NCBI RefSeq assembly: GCF_003601975.1
Contig: NZ_QZWZ01000017.1
Coordinates: 62,001 to 126,000, forward strand
From: Mesorhizobium waimense
GTDB lineage: Bacteria > Pseudomonadota > Alphaproteobacteria > Rhizobiales > Rhizobiaceae
DNA length: 64,000 nucleotides
Direction: 5' to 3'
The translations under genes were made by a program, and so were the position numbers. Under the pieces are notes generated by a model. It had not been told where the DNA came from, searched no databases, and saw only the letters and a list, made by a program, of their open reading frames with translations. Position 1 is the first letter of the stretch. Each line of letters starts with the position of its first letter. This document shows, piece after piece, positions 17,336-25,640 of this stretch.

Positions 17336-18085
17336 TTACAGCACGCCGGCTTCGTTCTTGAGCTTGTCGACCAGTTCGGCGACGCTCTTGACCTTGACGC
17401 CCGCCTTGCGGCCGCCCGGCTCCTCGGTCTTGAGCACCTTGAGCCGCGGCTTGACGTCGGCGCCGTAGTCGGCGGGCGATTTCTCATCGAGCGGCTTCTT
17501 CTTGGCCTTCATGATGTTGGGCAGCGACGCATAGCGCGGTTGGTTGAGGCGAAGGTCGGCGGTGACGATCGCCGGCATCTTCAGCTCCACCGTCTGCAGG
17601 CCGCCGTCGACTTCGCGCGTCACCTTGGCCTTGTCGCCGTCGATAACGACCTTGGACGCAAAGGTGCCCTGCGCCCAGCCGAGAAGGGCTGCCAGCATCT
17701 GACCGGTCTGGTTGGAATCGTCGTCGATCGCCTGCTTGCCGAGGATGACAAGGCCGGGCTGTTCCGCCTCGACCACGCCCTTCAGCACCTTGGCGACGCC
17801 AAGCGGCTCGGTCTGCTCGTCGGTCTTGACCAGGATGGCGCGGTCGGCGCCCATGGCGAGTGCGGTGCGCAGCGTTTCCTGCGCCTGCTGCGGGCCGATC
17901 GAGACGACGATGATCTCCTCGGCCTTGCCGGCTTCCTTCAGACGGATCGCCTCTTCGACAGCGATCTCGTCGAACGGGTTCATCGCCATCTTGACGTTGG
18001 CAAGCTCAACCGCCGAACCGTCAGCCTTGACGCGCACCTTGACGTTCGCATCCACAACCCGCTTCACGGGCACAAGGATCTTCAT
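17336..18085 (-). CDS. etfB: Electron transfer flavoprotein, beta subunit
   Basis: AMP-binding partner of EtfA, 249 aa. The N-terminus MKILVPVKRVVDANVKVRV, the signature LRTALAMGADRAILV and the recognition-loop region (VEAEQPGLVILGKQAIDDDSNQTGQMLAALL) are standard for type I ETF beta. The start ATG 18085 follows GAAAGAGGTGACAGGA. The gene begins the etfB-etfA run; the 172-bp gap to the rhomboid-like gene upstream should hold the promoter. Confidence 0.95.
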   Translation of the reverse strand: MKILVPVKRVVDANVKVRVKADGSAVELANVKMAMNPFDEIAVEEAIRLKEAGKAEEIIVVSIGPQQAQETLRTALAMGADRAILVKTDEQTEPLGVAKVLKGVVEAEQPGLVILGKQAIDDDSNQTGQMLAALLGWAQGTFASKVVIDGDKAKVTREVDGGLQTVELKMPAIVTADLRLNQPRYASLPNIMKAKKKPLDEKSPADYGADVKPRLKVLKTEEPGGRKAGVKVKSVAELVDKLKNEAGVL

Positions 18086-18257
18086 TTCCTGTCACCTCTT
18101 TCAAGAATATTTGGGCGCGCTATAGCAGCGTGTGCCTCTTCTGAGTTGTCGAAAGCCGACATTCCGGACGGAATTCTGCTCTTCAAACGCCTTGCAGTGG
18201 CGCTTCCGTAGTTGCGACAACCCGGCGCGTCAATATGCGTGACGCAGTCAAATCGGT

Positions 18258-19061
18258 TCAGTTCGGACTGGAAGCGCCGCCACGGCCCCATTGCGGTGCC
18301 TGCTGGGCTGCAGGCAGATCGCTGGCGACCTGCTCGGCAGCACCGGGCGCTTGATCGGCTTCCGCCGCAGGCTCGCCGTCGGCGCCGGCAAGCAGCGGCA
18401 CGCCGCGGCGGCGCAGCACCAGCACCAGCACCGCGCCGGCGATGATGCCGCCGATATGGCAGGCCCAGGAAATCTGGTCCTCTCCGCCGGCGGCGAACAT
18501 GACGATCTGGAAGACGATCCACAGGATGAGCGGGATAAAGGCCGGGATGCGCAGTGGGATGCGGGCGAAGGCGAGAACCCACACCTTCACCCGGGGATAG
18601 AGGATCAGATAGGCGGCGACCACGCCGGCGATGGCGCCGGACGCACCGATCAGCGGCACCTGCGAATCCCACGCCACCAAGCCCTGGAAGAAGGCGCCGG
18701 CAATGGCGCAAAGCAAGTAGAAGATGAGGTAGCGGATATGGCCGAGCGCGTCCTCGACATTGTCGCCGAACACCCACAGGAACAGCATGTTGCCGCCGAG
18801 GTGGAAGATGTCGGCATGCAGGAAGGAATAGGTCAGGTAGCTCAGGCTTTCGGGGATCACGACGAATTCGGGCGACAGCTCGACCTTGTCGTGCACGACA
18901 GAGGGTATGTAGCCGAGGCCGAGCACCGCGGCGTTGGAGAACTGCTCGCCGCCGAGCGCGGTGGCGAAATAGATCAGCGTGTTGGCCGCGATCAGGCCAA
19001 TCGTCACATATTGCAGCCGGATGTGCCGCAGCCTGTTGGTGTCGTAGAGCGGGATGAACAT
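18258..19061 (-). CDS. Rhomboid-family intramembrane serine protease
   Basis: Predicted integral-membrane protease that cleaves transmembrane substrates, 267 aa with six to seven helices. The catalytic dyad is visible: S141 in GASGAIAG and H202 in CHIGGIIAG, with N91 in the conserved HLGGNMLFLWVFG segment. The start is ATG 19061 (MFIPLYDTN); the longer reading from 19145 would add a basic leader not seen in the family. The C-terminal 50 residues are Ala/Pro/Gln-rich and probably disordered. Substrates cannot be inferred from the neighbours. It reads away from a cobalamin adenosyltransferase gene, 34 bp downstream of it on the same strand. Confidence 0.88.
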   Translation of the reverse strand: MFIPLYDTNRLRHIRLQYVTIGLIAANTLIYFATALGGEQFSNAAVLGLGYIPSVVHDKVELSPEFVVIPESLSYLTYSFLHADIFHLGGNMLFLWVFGDNVEDALGHIRYLIFYLLCAIAGAFFQGLVAWDSQVPLIGASGAIAGVVAAYLILYPRVKVWVLAFARIPLRIPAFIPLILWIVFQIVMFAAGGEDQISWACHIGGIIAGAVLVLVLRRRGVPLLAGADGEPAAEADQAPGAAEQVASDLPAAQQAPQWGRGGASSPN

Positions 19062-19095
19062 GAGGTTTGACTTGCCCCTTCCGCTTCGGCCGATT

Positions 19096-19677
19096 TCAGC
19101 GGTTCTTGCCGGGCACCCATAACACGTCGGCGTTTCCGTTGTCATTGACCGCGCGTGCGGCGACGAACAGAAAGTCCGAAACGCGATTGATGTATTTGAT
19201 CGCCTCGCGGTTGACGTGCTCGCGGGGATCCTGCGCCAGCGCCACCATGATGCGCTCGGCCCGCCGCGCCACGGTGCGTGCGAGATGAAGGGCCGCCGCA
19301 GCCGGCGTGCCGCCGTTCAGCACAAAGGATTTGAGCGGCTGAAGGTGCTTGTTGAGTAGGTCGATATCCTTTTCGACGCGGTCGGTCTGCGAGGCGATCA
19401 TCCGCAGCGGCTCGTAGCCGACCGGCTTGCCGTCGTCCGGCACGGAGAGATCGGCGCCGAGGTCGAAAAGGTCGTTCTGGATGCGGGACAGCATCGCGTC
19501 GATCGCCGGATGGGTGGCGCTGGTGTGGATGCGGGCCATGCCGATGCAGGCATTGGCTTCGTCGACCGTGCCGTAGGCGTCGACGCGCAGGTCGGACTTC
19601 AGCCGCCGCTCGCCCGTGCCTAGGCCGGTGGTGCCGTCGTCGCCGGTGCGGGTGTAGATCTTGTTGAGCTTGACCAC
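19096..19677 (-). CDS. Cob(I)alamin adenosyltransferase, PduO type
   Basis: Transfers the adenosyl group of ATP to cob(I)alamin to make coenzyme B12, used for example by methylmalonyl-CoA mutase. It has 193 aa from GTG 19677, chosen because GGGGAGG lies six bases upstream; the reading from 19704 includes that ribosome site in its codons. The N-terminal ATP motif IYTRTGDDGTTGLGTGERRLK, the VDAYGTVDEANA segment and the helix motif RTVARRAER place it in the ATR/MMAB family. It lies between the HIG1-like and rhomboid genes on the same strand. Confidence 0.92.
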   Translation of the reverse strand: MVKLNKIYTRTGDDGTTGLGTGERRLKSDLRVDAYGTVDEANACIGMARIHTSATHPAIDAMLSRIQNDLFDLGADLSVPDDGKPVGYEPLRMIASQTDRVEKDIDLLNKHLQPLKSFVLNGGTPAAAALHLARTVARRAERIMVALAQDPREHVNREAIKYINRVSDFLFVAARAVNDNGNADVLWVPGKNR

Positions 19678-19700
19678 GCATAGCCTCCCCGAGAGTGCCG

Positions 19701-19892
19701 TCACTTGCGGGTGAAATACACCGCCAGCAGGATCAGCACCAATGCCACGAACTGCAAGAGCACGCGCGCTTGCATCAGCTTGTTCGAGGTCATGCCATCG
19801 CCGCCGCGCATCATGTTGATGAGGCCGCGGATCAGCACGATCACCACGGCGACCATGACGAGGACGGCGAGGACGTTGAAGACGGTTGCCAT
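19701..19892 (-). CDS. Small HIG1-like twin-transmembrane protein
   Basis: 63-aa membrane protein with two helices (residues 5-23 and 43-60) joined by a short loop holding SNKLMQARVLLQF, which resembles the HIG1 family core. HIG1 proteins act near respiratory complexes in mitochondria and alphaproteobacteria; a role for this one is inferred only. The start MATVFNV at 19892 is preferred over 19931, whose leader overlaps the SDR coding end. It lies 24 bp before the adenosyltransferase start and 23 bp after the SDR stop on the same strand, which suggests one transcript. Confidence 0.75.
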   Translation of the reverse strand: MATVFNVLAVLVMVAVVIVLIRGLINMMRGGDGMTSNKLMQARVLLQFVALVLILLAVYFTRK

Positions 19893-19914
19893 GTCTGTTC
19901 CAGTTCGTTTTCGT

Positions 19915-20781
19915 TCAGGCGCGCCTGGCAAGCAGGCGGTAGAGCATCGATGCGGGCAGAATACGTTTGAGCGTCGCGCCGATCCTGGCCGGCACTGTTA
20001 CCACATAGTGCGGTCGCGGGCGCCGCGACAGAAGCGCATGGCGCAAGGCCGTATGGACCACTTCCGGTCCTGGCTTCAGCCTGGACGTGCTGCCGCCGGC
20101 CCTGAGCCGTGCCAGCTGCGCCTGATAGTCGGCGCGGTGAACCGAGTTCTCGTGGTCGATATTTTTCAGGAACCAGAACAGCCCGTTGCTGGCGATCTTC
20201 GACGTCACCGGTCCAGGCTCGATCAGCGAGACATGGATGCCGCTGCCCGCGAGTTCCTGATGCAGGCACAGCATCAGGCCTTCCAGCGCATGTTTGGAGG
20301 CTGAATAGGCGCCGCGAAAGCGCACCGGCGTCAGCCCGAGGATCGAGGAACAATGCACGATGCGGCCATGACCCTGGCCGCGCATCACCGGCACGATGCG
20401 GCGCGTCAAATCGTGCCAGCCGAAGAGATTGGCCTCGAACTGTTCTCTCAGCGCCGCCACCGGCAGATCCTCGACGGCGCCCGGCTGGGCATAGGCGCCG
20501 TTGTTGAACAGCGCGTCGAGCCGCCCGCCCGTGCGTTCCAGAACCGAGGCGACCAGCGCCTCGATGGAGCCGGGCTCGCGATAGTCGAGGTAGAAGGTCT
20601 CGATGCCGTCGGCTTCGAGCGCGGCGATATCTTCGGGCTTGCGCGCCGTGGCGAACACCCGCCAGCCTTCCGCCTTGAGCGCCCTGGCGCAATAGGCGCC
20701 TATGCCGGAAGAGGCACCGGTGACGATGATGGTGCGCAATTGTCTCGCGGCGGGCATCGTGGTTTGAGCAAGGGTTGCCAT
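19915..20781 (-). CDS. Short-chain dehydrogenase/reductase
   Basis: NAD(P)H-dependent oxidoreductase, 288 aa, classical SDR. The cofactor motif TGASSGIG is near residues 22-29, NNGAYAQPGAVED replaces the usual NNAG, and the catalytic YSASK lies near 154-158, with a Ser in HCSSILG. Start ATG 20781 has GGGAAGGGA nine bases upstream; an in-frame ATG at 20790 sits too close to it. The C-terminal extension (about 240-288) ends in a hydrophobic/basic stretch, as in SDRs that associate with membranes. Substrate unknown. It is divergent from the YihY-like gene across only 57 bp. Confidence 0.88.
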   Translation of the reverse strand: MATLAQTTMPAARQLRTIIVTGASSGIGAYCARALKAEGWRVFATARKPEDIAALEADGIETFYLDYREPGSIEALVASVLERTGGRLDALFNNGAYAQPGAVEDLPVAALREQFEANLFGWHDLTRRIVPVMRGQGHGRIVHCSSILGLTPVRFRGAYSASKHALEGLMLCLHQELAGSGIHVSLIEPGPVTSKIASNGLFWFLKNIDHENSVHRADYQAQLARLRAGGSTSRLKPGPEVVHTALRHALLSRRPRPHYVVTVPARIGATLKRILPASMLYRLLARRA

Positions 20782-20838
20782 TTGCCGCATTCCCTTCCCA
20801 TATTCGCGGCGTCGAGACAATCGAAGGGAACGCGGGAC

Positions 20839-21690
20839 TTGTTGCGGAAAATCGTCGTCCTGCGCCGCGTGCTCTATGACGCGATCGGCCATTTCAACAC
20901 CGACGACGGCTGGGCGATGGCCAGCCATCTGGCGATCACCTCGCTGATGGCGCTGTTTCCGTTCCTGATCTTTGCCACGACGCTGGCAAGCTTCCTCGGC
21001 GCGCAGGCTTTCTCCGACACCGCCGTGCACCTTGTCTTCGACACCTGGCCCGAACAAATCGCCAAGCCGATCGCACGCGAGGTGCAGAACGTGCTCACCG
21101 TCCGGCGCACCGACCTTTTGACCTACGGCGTGCTGCTTGCCGCCTATTTTGCCTCGAACGGCATAGAGGCGCTGCGCACCTCGCTCAACCGCGCCTATCG
21201 CGTGTCGGAGACGCGCGGCATCATCTACCGCCGGGTGCAGAGCATCATCTTCGTGCTGATCGCCACGGCGTGCTTCCTGGCGATCAGCGTGCTCCTGGTG
21301 TTCGCGCCGCTGCTGGCGCGGCTGGCCGAAGCGCATCTCGAATGGATCAAGCCCTATATGGGTACGATCACCCTATGGCGTTACATCATCGCCTCGGCGG
21401 TCATTGTCTGCGGACTGTTCGCGGTGCATTTCTGGCTGCCGGCGGGCAAGCGCCGCTTCGTCTCGATCGTGCCGGGCATCATCTTCACGCTGGCGGCATG
21501 GCTTGCCGGCTCGACCATCTTCGCCACCTATCTCGATCATTTCTCGTCCTATGTGACGACCTATGCCGGCCTCGCCTCGATCATGATCGCGGTCGTCTTC
21601 CTCTACATGCTCTCGGCGATCTTCATCCTCGGCGGCGAGCTCAATGCCGCGATCAGTCGCTACCTCGAGGCACGCGCCCGCGTTGGCTGA
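20839..21690 (+). CDS. YihY/BrkB-family membrane protein
   Basis: About 283-aa inner-membrane protein with six helices. The family core is clear: GWAMASHLAITSLMALFPFLIF near residue 24, a central TYGVLLAAYFASNGIEALRTSLNRAY, and the C-terminal GGELNAAISRYLE. A long reading from 20353 would cover the opposite-strand SDR gene, so the likely start is TTG 20839 with GAAGGG about ten bases upstream. The family was once labelled ribonuclease BN in error; its true function is unknown, perhaps transport. The last 31 bp overlap the 3' end of the convergent EamA gene. Confidence 0.82.
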   Translation: MLRKIVVLRRVLYDAIGHFNTDDGWAMASHLAITSLMALFPFLIFATTLASFLGAQAFSDTAVHLVFDTWPEQIAKPIAREVQNVLTVRRTDLLTYGVLLAAYFASNGIEALRTSLNRAYRVSETRGIIYRRVQSIIFVLIATACFLAISVLLVFAPLLARLAEAHLEWIKPYMGTITLWRYIIASAVIVCGLFAVHFWLPAGKRRFVSIVPGIIFTLAAWLAGSTIFATYLDHFSSYVTTYAGLASIMIAVVFLYMLSAIFILGGELNAAISRYLEARARVG

Positions 21691-22562
21691 TTCCTGGTTG
21701 GCTGGGCGGTGGCAAGGCCGACACCAAGCGTGGCGATCGCCATGCCGACGATCTGGACCAGGTTGAGCTGTTCGCCGAACAGCGCCCAGGCGATGACCGC
21801 GGTGACAGCCGGAACGAGGTAGAACAGCGAAGCGACCTTCGACATTTCGCCGTCGCGGATCATCACCATCAGAAGGAAGATGGCGCCGATCGACAGCACC
21901 AGCACCAGCCATGCCATGGCGAAGATCAACTCGCCATTGATGGTGACGGTGCGCGTCTCGAAGGCGAGCGAGGCGAGCGCCATCAGTGCGGCGCCGCCGA
22001 CATATTGCCACATCGTCGCCGCCACCAGGTCGCCGCCGGAGGCGAAGCGCTTTTGCCAGATCGTGCCGGCGCTCATGCCAAGCACCGAGACAAGCGAGGC
22101 GGTCAGCGTCGCTGCCGTCACGCCGCCGCCGAGCGCTCCAAGTTTCGGCCACAGCACGATGACGACACCTAAGAGCCCGACGGCGAGGCCAGCCCAATGG
22201 CGCGGCAGGATCGCTTCGCCGAGAAACCGGCCGGCAAGCACTGCCGTGATCAGCGGCTGCAGGCCGACGATCAATGCCGAGAGACCGGCGGGCATGCCCC
22301 TATGGATCGCCCAGAACACGGCGCCGAGATAGACGCCGTGCATCAGCACGCCGGCGCCCATCGCGTGCAGCGCTTCCGCGCGGGTGGCTCCTTTGGAGCC
22401 GAGCATGATCGTCAAGCCGCCCAGCAAGATAGCGGCCAGAACGAAGCGCACGGCCAGGAAGGTGAACGGCTCGGCCCACGGCATGGCATAGCGCGCACCG
22501 ATGAAGCCGGTTGCCCACAGGACAACGAAAGAGGCGGGGATGAGCCGCTTGATGCTGTGCAT
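21660..22562 (-). CDS. EamA/DMT-family transporter
   Basis: Metabolite exporter of the drug/metabolite transporter superfamily, 300 aa, ten helices arranged as two EamA halves. MHSIKRLIPASFVVLWATGFIGARYAM opens the first half, and the second begins near residue 152. Start ATG 22562 is chosen over 22682, whose extra 40 residues lack family character. Its coding end overlaps the YihY-like gene by 31 bp on the opposite strand, so mutual transcript interference is possible. Substrate cannot be assigned. Confidence 0.85.
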   Translation of the reverse strand: MHSIKRLIPASFVVLWATGFIGARYAMPWAEPFTFLAVRFVLAAILLGGLTIMLGSKGATRAEALHAMGAGVLMHGVYLGAVFWAIHRGMPAGLSALIVGLQPLITAVLAGRFLGEAILPRHWAGLAVGLLGVVIVLWPKLGALGGGVTAATLTASLVSVLGMSAGTIWQKRFASGGDLVAATMWQYVGGAALMALASLAFETRTVTINGELIFAMAWLVLVLSIGAIFLLMVMIRDGEMSKVASLFYLVPAVTAVIAWALFGEQLNLVQIVGMAIATLGVGLATAQPTRNQPTRARASR

Positions 22563-22658
22563 TTTTCCGGGAGCCGTCCGTGAACCGGGTGGAGACGTAT
22601 TCGATGAAAAACTGACTACGGCGATTGCTCTAATGCCGTTTAATCCGGCAAGCAAAAT

Positions 22659-22717
22659 GAAACGATTGATCCATAAGCTCATTCGAATTCAACAATCGGC
22701 GTCAGGACAATCGTTTC
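22659..22717. promoter_or_regulatory. Inverted repeat in divergent promoter region
   Basis: gaaacgattg at 22659-22668 is repeated in inverse as caatcgtttc at 22708-22717, with cattcgaattc between. The position, between the EamA gene and a rightward small membrane-protein gene, suits an operator. No regulator is known. Confidence 0.3.
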
Positions 22718-22765
22718 AATCGATTGATCCCCAGGGGCATGGCGGTTCGGTCGCCATGGGTAGTC

Positions 22766-23053
22766 ATGCTTTTGAATCTCGACACCAGCTGGCTGCTGAT
22801 GACGGTCGCGACGGTGGCCGTTTTCGGCTTCTTCTTCGGCACCGCGCTCGACGCCATCATGCGCGACGACGGTTTCGGCTCGACCGGCAACACGCTGCTG
22901 TTCACGCTCGGCTTCTTCGTCGCGGTGATGGTCGCCAACGAGCATGGCGTCAGCCTGCGGGATCTCAAACTCGCGATCGCCTGGGGTCTGGGCGGCGCCT
23001 TCACCTTCATCAGCACGATGGCGTTTATCAAAGCCGGGCTGGCCCGCTGGTAG
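22766..23053 (+). CDS. Small hypothetical membrane protein
   Basis: 95-aa protein with three predicted helices: about residues 9-30 (LLMTVATVAVFGFFFGTAL), 45-60 and 72-90. No known family was recognised. Three in-frame starts exist (22724, 22739, 22766). None has a strong ribosome site; the last gives a start next to the first helix and is used here. The stop lies four bases before a 140-bp palindromic element that fills the gap to the convergent gluQ. Confidence 0.6.
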   Translation: MLLNLDTSWLLMTVATVAVFGFFFGTALDAIMRDDGFGSTGNTLLFTLGFFVAVMVANEHGVSLRDLKLAIAWGLGGAFTFISTMAFIKAGLARW

Positions 23054-23056
23054 CTG

Positions 23057-23196
23057 GGAATGCTGATATTCAGGTGATGCCGGCCTGCAAACGGCGGTTC
23101 CCTGCGCTTCAGGTGCTCACGTACTTTGAGTACGCTCCGCTCCGGTTCTCGGGAACCACCGTTCTCGACTCGGCCTGACCTGAATCTCAACATTCC
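23057..23196. repeat. 140-bp palindromic element, copy 1
   Basis: A long imperfect inverted repeat. The outer arms (ggaatgctgatattcaggt and acctgaatctcaacattcc) match at 17 of 19 positions, the middle arms acggcggttccc/gggaaccaccgt pair, and the centre is cgtact-ttg-agtacg. It shares its central sequence with copy 2 at 25485-25624 but not its arms. It sits exactly between two convergent genes and probably terminates both. Confidence 0.8.
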
Positions 23197-23208
23197 AGAT
23201 CGAAAACT

Positions 23209-24084
23209 CTAGAGACCGACCAGCCGCGTGACGTCGTCCGGCGAGGCTCCCGCGTTCCTGAGTTCGGCAAGGCAGGTATCACCAAAACTCTTTGACAGCT
23301 TGCGCCCGTCCGGGCCGGGGATCAGGCGATGATGCAAGTATCCCGGCTGCGGCAGGCCAAGCATGTCTTGAAGCAGGCGTTGCACGCCGGTCGCCGAAAA
23401 CAGATCCTGGCCGCGCACGACATGGCTGATGCCTTGCAGGGCGTCGTCGACGACGACGGCCAGGTGATAGCTGGTCGGGATGTCGCGGCGCGCCAAGATC
23501 ACGTCACCCCAGTCCTGCGGCCGGGCTTCGACCTGCCTGGTGCCGGAAAGCGTCTCGTCGGTGAATTCGGTCCATGACAGGTCGGCCGAGGCGCGCGCCA
23601 TCGCCGCGTCCATATCCAGCCGCCAGGCGAAGGGCACGTTCTCGGCGATCCGCCGCTGGCGTTGCCTCACCGGCACTGCCTTGTCCACTGCGGGATAGAG
23701 CGGCACGCCATCCGGGTCGCGCGGCCAGTTGCGACCGCGCTTTTCGCTGCCGGCGATGAAGGCGCGGATCTCACTTCTGCTCATGAAGGCCGGATAGACA
23801 AGCTCGTCGGCAATCAGCCGGTCGAGCACTGTTTGGTATTCGGCGAAATGGTCGGACTGGCGGCGCACCGGTTCTTCCCAGTCAAGCCCGAGCCATTTCA
23901 GGTCGTGAAGGACGCCGGCTTCGAATTCCGGCGTGCAGCGTGTGGTGTCGATGTCCTCGATGCGCAGCAGCAGGCGCCCGCCAACCGCGGCCGCCAGTCT
24001 CTGGTTCAGCAGCGCCGAATAGGCGTGGCCGAGATGCAATTGCCCGTTCGGGCTCGGCGCAAAGCGGAATGTCAGGAGCGTCAT
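23209..24084 (-). CDS. gluQ: Glutamyl-Q tRNA(Asp) synthetase
   Basis: Activates glutamate and attaches it to queuosine at the wobble position of tRNA-Asp. The protein is 291 aa, which is the catalytic half of a GluRS without an anticodon-binding domain, as expected for GluQ-RS. The HIGH motif appears as HLGH (17-20) and the KMSKS loop as KLSKS near 264. The E. coli enzyme has a cysteine-bound zinc site; the matching segment here (YPAFMSRSE) has no cysteine, so the site seems lost. It converges on the small membrane protein across palindromic copy 1. Confidence 0.92.
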   Translation of the reverse strand: MTLLTFRFAPSPNGQLHLGHAYSALLNQRLAAAVGGRLLLRIEDIDTTRCTPEFEAGVLHDLKWLGLDWEEPVRRQSDHFAEYQTVLDRLIADELVYPAFMSRSEIRAFIAGSEKRGRNWPRDPDGVPLYPAVDKAVPVRQRQRRIAENVPFAWRLDMDAAMARASADLSWTEFTDETLSGTRQVEARPQDWGDVILARRDIPTSYHLAVVVDDALQGISHVVRGQDLFSATGVQRLLQDMLGLPQPGYLHHRLIPGPDGRKLSKSFGDTCLAELRNAGASPDDVTRLVGL

Positions 24085-24158
24085 CTCTCAGGCGGCTCGT
24101 CGGTTGTCAGGCGCTTTCGCCGATTGCTACCTTGCGCCCGGTCCAGCCGGAAGGGAAC

Positions 24159-24800
24159 ATGCAACGCATCGCCAATCTCGACGACATCGCGCAAGGGCTC
24201 GATGCGCTCTGCCTCATCGACCCGCGGCTCGAAAAGGTGCGTGGCATGGCCGGCGAGGTACCGCTCAGGCTCTCGGAGCCTGGGTTCAGGAGCCTCGCCT
24301 CGATTGTCGTTTCCCAGCAAGTGTCCCGCGCCAGCGCCGATGCGATTTTCGGGAGGTTGACGACGCTCCTCGACCCGCTGACGCCGCAGGCGATCCTTGC
24401 CGCCGGCGAAGACGTCTTTCGCGAGGCCGGGCTGTCGCGGCCGAAGCAGCGCGGCCTGATTGCCGTGGCAACAGCCGTGGCCGATGGGCTCGACCTCAAC
24501 CATCTCTGTCTACTCGACGCCCCCCAGGCGATCGCGGCGATGACGGCGGTGCCGGGCATCGGCCCATGGACGGCGGAAGTCTATCTGCTGTTCGCCGCCG
24601 GCCATCCCGACATCTTCCCGGCGCGAGACGTCGCGCTGCAGAGCGCCGTCGGCCACGCGCTCGGCATCGACCCGCGTCCGCCGGAGAAAACGCTGATCCG
24701 GCTCGCCGAATCATGGAGCCCGTGGCGAGGTGTCGCGTCGCGACTTTTCTGGGCCTATTACCGCGAATTGAAGGGCAGGGACGCTGCACCCCCCGCGTGA
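24159..24800 (+). CDS. DNA-3-methyladenine glycosylase (AlkA/HhH-GPD type)
   Basis: Base-excision repair enzyme that removes alkylated purines, 213 aa, cytoplasmic. The helix-hairpin-helix VPGIGPWTAEVYLLF lies at about 131-145, and the catalytic Asp is D157 in FPARDVAL. The N-terminal segment SLASIVVSQQVSRASADAIFGRL is typical. Start ATG 24159 has AAGGGA just upstream; longer readings cover the divergent gluQ. At 213 aa it is shorter than E. coli AlkA (282) because the N-terminal TBP-like domain is missing, as in many bacterial AlkA homologues. Confidence 0.9.
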   Translation: MQRIANLDDIAQGLDALCLIDPRLEKVRGMAGEVPLRLSEPGFRSLASIVVSQQVSRASADAIFGRLTTLLDPLTPQAILAAGEDVFREAGLSRPKQRGLIAVATAVADGLDLNHLCLLDAPQAIAAMTAVPGIGPWTAEVYLLFAAGHPDIFPARDVALQSAVGHALGIDPRPPEKTLIRLAESWSPWRGVASRLFWAYYRELKGRDAAPPA

Positions 24801-24928
24801 ATCCACAAAAAAGCCTGAAAATCAGGCGTTTTTGACGTTTCTGGCGAGCGACAATCCGCTTCACATCCCTGTCATGTCGGGCTTACAGTATCCGCGCCGA
24901 TCGGTTCGCGAACCAAGGAGGTCGACGC

Positions 24929-25486
24929 GTGACGATTGCCGTATCACCGGATGGGCTTCCAGCGCTGGTGCTGAATGCGGATTACCGTCCGCTCAGCTAT
25001 TACCCGCTGTCGCTCTGGTCATGGCAGGACGCCATCAAGGCGGTGTTTCTCGACAGGGTGAACATCGTCGCCGAGTACGAGCACGCCGTGTCCTCGCCGA
25101 CCTTCTCGATGAAGCTGCCCAGCGTCGTCAGCCTGAAGGCCTATGTCAAGCCGTCCAGGCATCCGGCCTTCACCCGCTTCAACGTCTTCCTGCGCGATCG
25201 TTTCCAGTGCCAGTATTGCGGCACGCCGGAGGACCTGACCTTCGATCACGTCATCCCGCGCCATCGCGGCGGGGCGACCACCTGGGAGAATGTCGTCGCC
25301 GCCTGCTCGCCCTGCAATCTCAGGAAGGGCGGCATGATGCCGGCGCACGCCAAGATGTGGCCGCTGCAGAAACCCTTTCAGCCGACGGTGCACGACCTGC
25401 ACAACAACGGCCGCCTGTTCCCGCCCAACCATCTGCATGAAAGCTGGATGGATTATCTATACTGGGATGTCGAACTGGAACCCTGA
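24929..25486 (+). CDS. HNH endonuclease family protein
   Basis: 185-aa protein, GTG start at 24929 behind AAGGAGGTCGACGC. The HNH fold is complete: zinc cysteines C94-C97 and C126-C129 frame D106-H107, H112 and N121. The N-terminal 80 residues (VLNADYRPLSYYPLSLWSWQDAIKAVFLDRV) are strongly conserved in alphaproteobacterial members of this group. Free-standing copies are widespread and their biological target is unknown; homing or phage nucleases share the fold but the gene shows no sign of mobility. Its stop overlaps the left end of palindromic copy 2. Confidence 0.88.
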   Translation: MTIAVSPDGLPALVLNADYRPLSYYPLSLWSWQDAIKAVFLDRVNIVAEYEHAVSSPTFSMKLPSVVSLKAYVKPSRHPAFTRFNVFLRDRFQCQYCGTPEDLTFDHVIPRHRGGATTWENVVAACSPCNLRKGGMMPAHAKMWPLQKPFQPTVHDLHNNGRLFPPNHLHESWMDYLYWDVELEP

Positions 25487-25624
25487 GATCGTTCGATAAT
25501 TCGGGAGGCTGGCCGCCTGAAGCGATTTTCTGCGCTTCCGGTGCTCGCGGACTAATGTCCGCTCCGCTCCGGTTCTCGAAAATCACTTCATCCGACTCAG
25601 CCTGCCGAATTCTTGAACGATCTC
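25485..25624. repeat. 140-bp palindromic element, copy 2
   Basis: The outer arms gagatcgttc and gaacgatctc are exact complements, attcgggaggct pairs with agcctgccgaat, gaagcgattttc with gaaaatcacttc, and the core is gcggac-taat-gtccgc. It has the same length and the same central sequence as copy 1, again between convergent genes. The left end overlaps the HNH stop codon. Confidence 0.8.
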
Positions 25625-25640
25625 GCGCCGGCTCAGCCGC

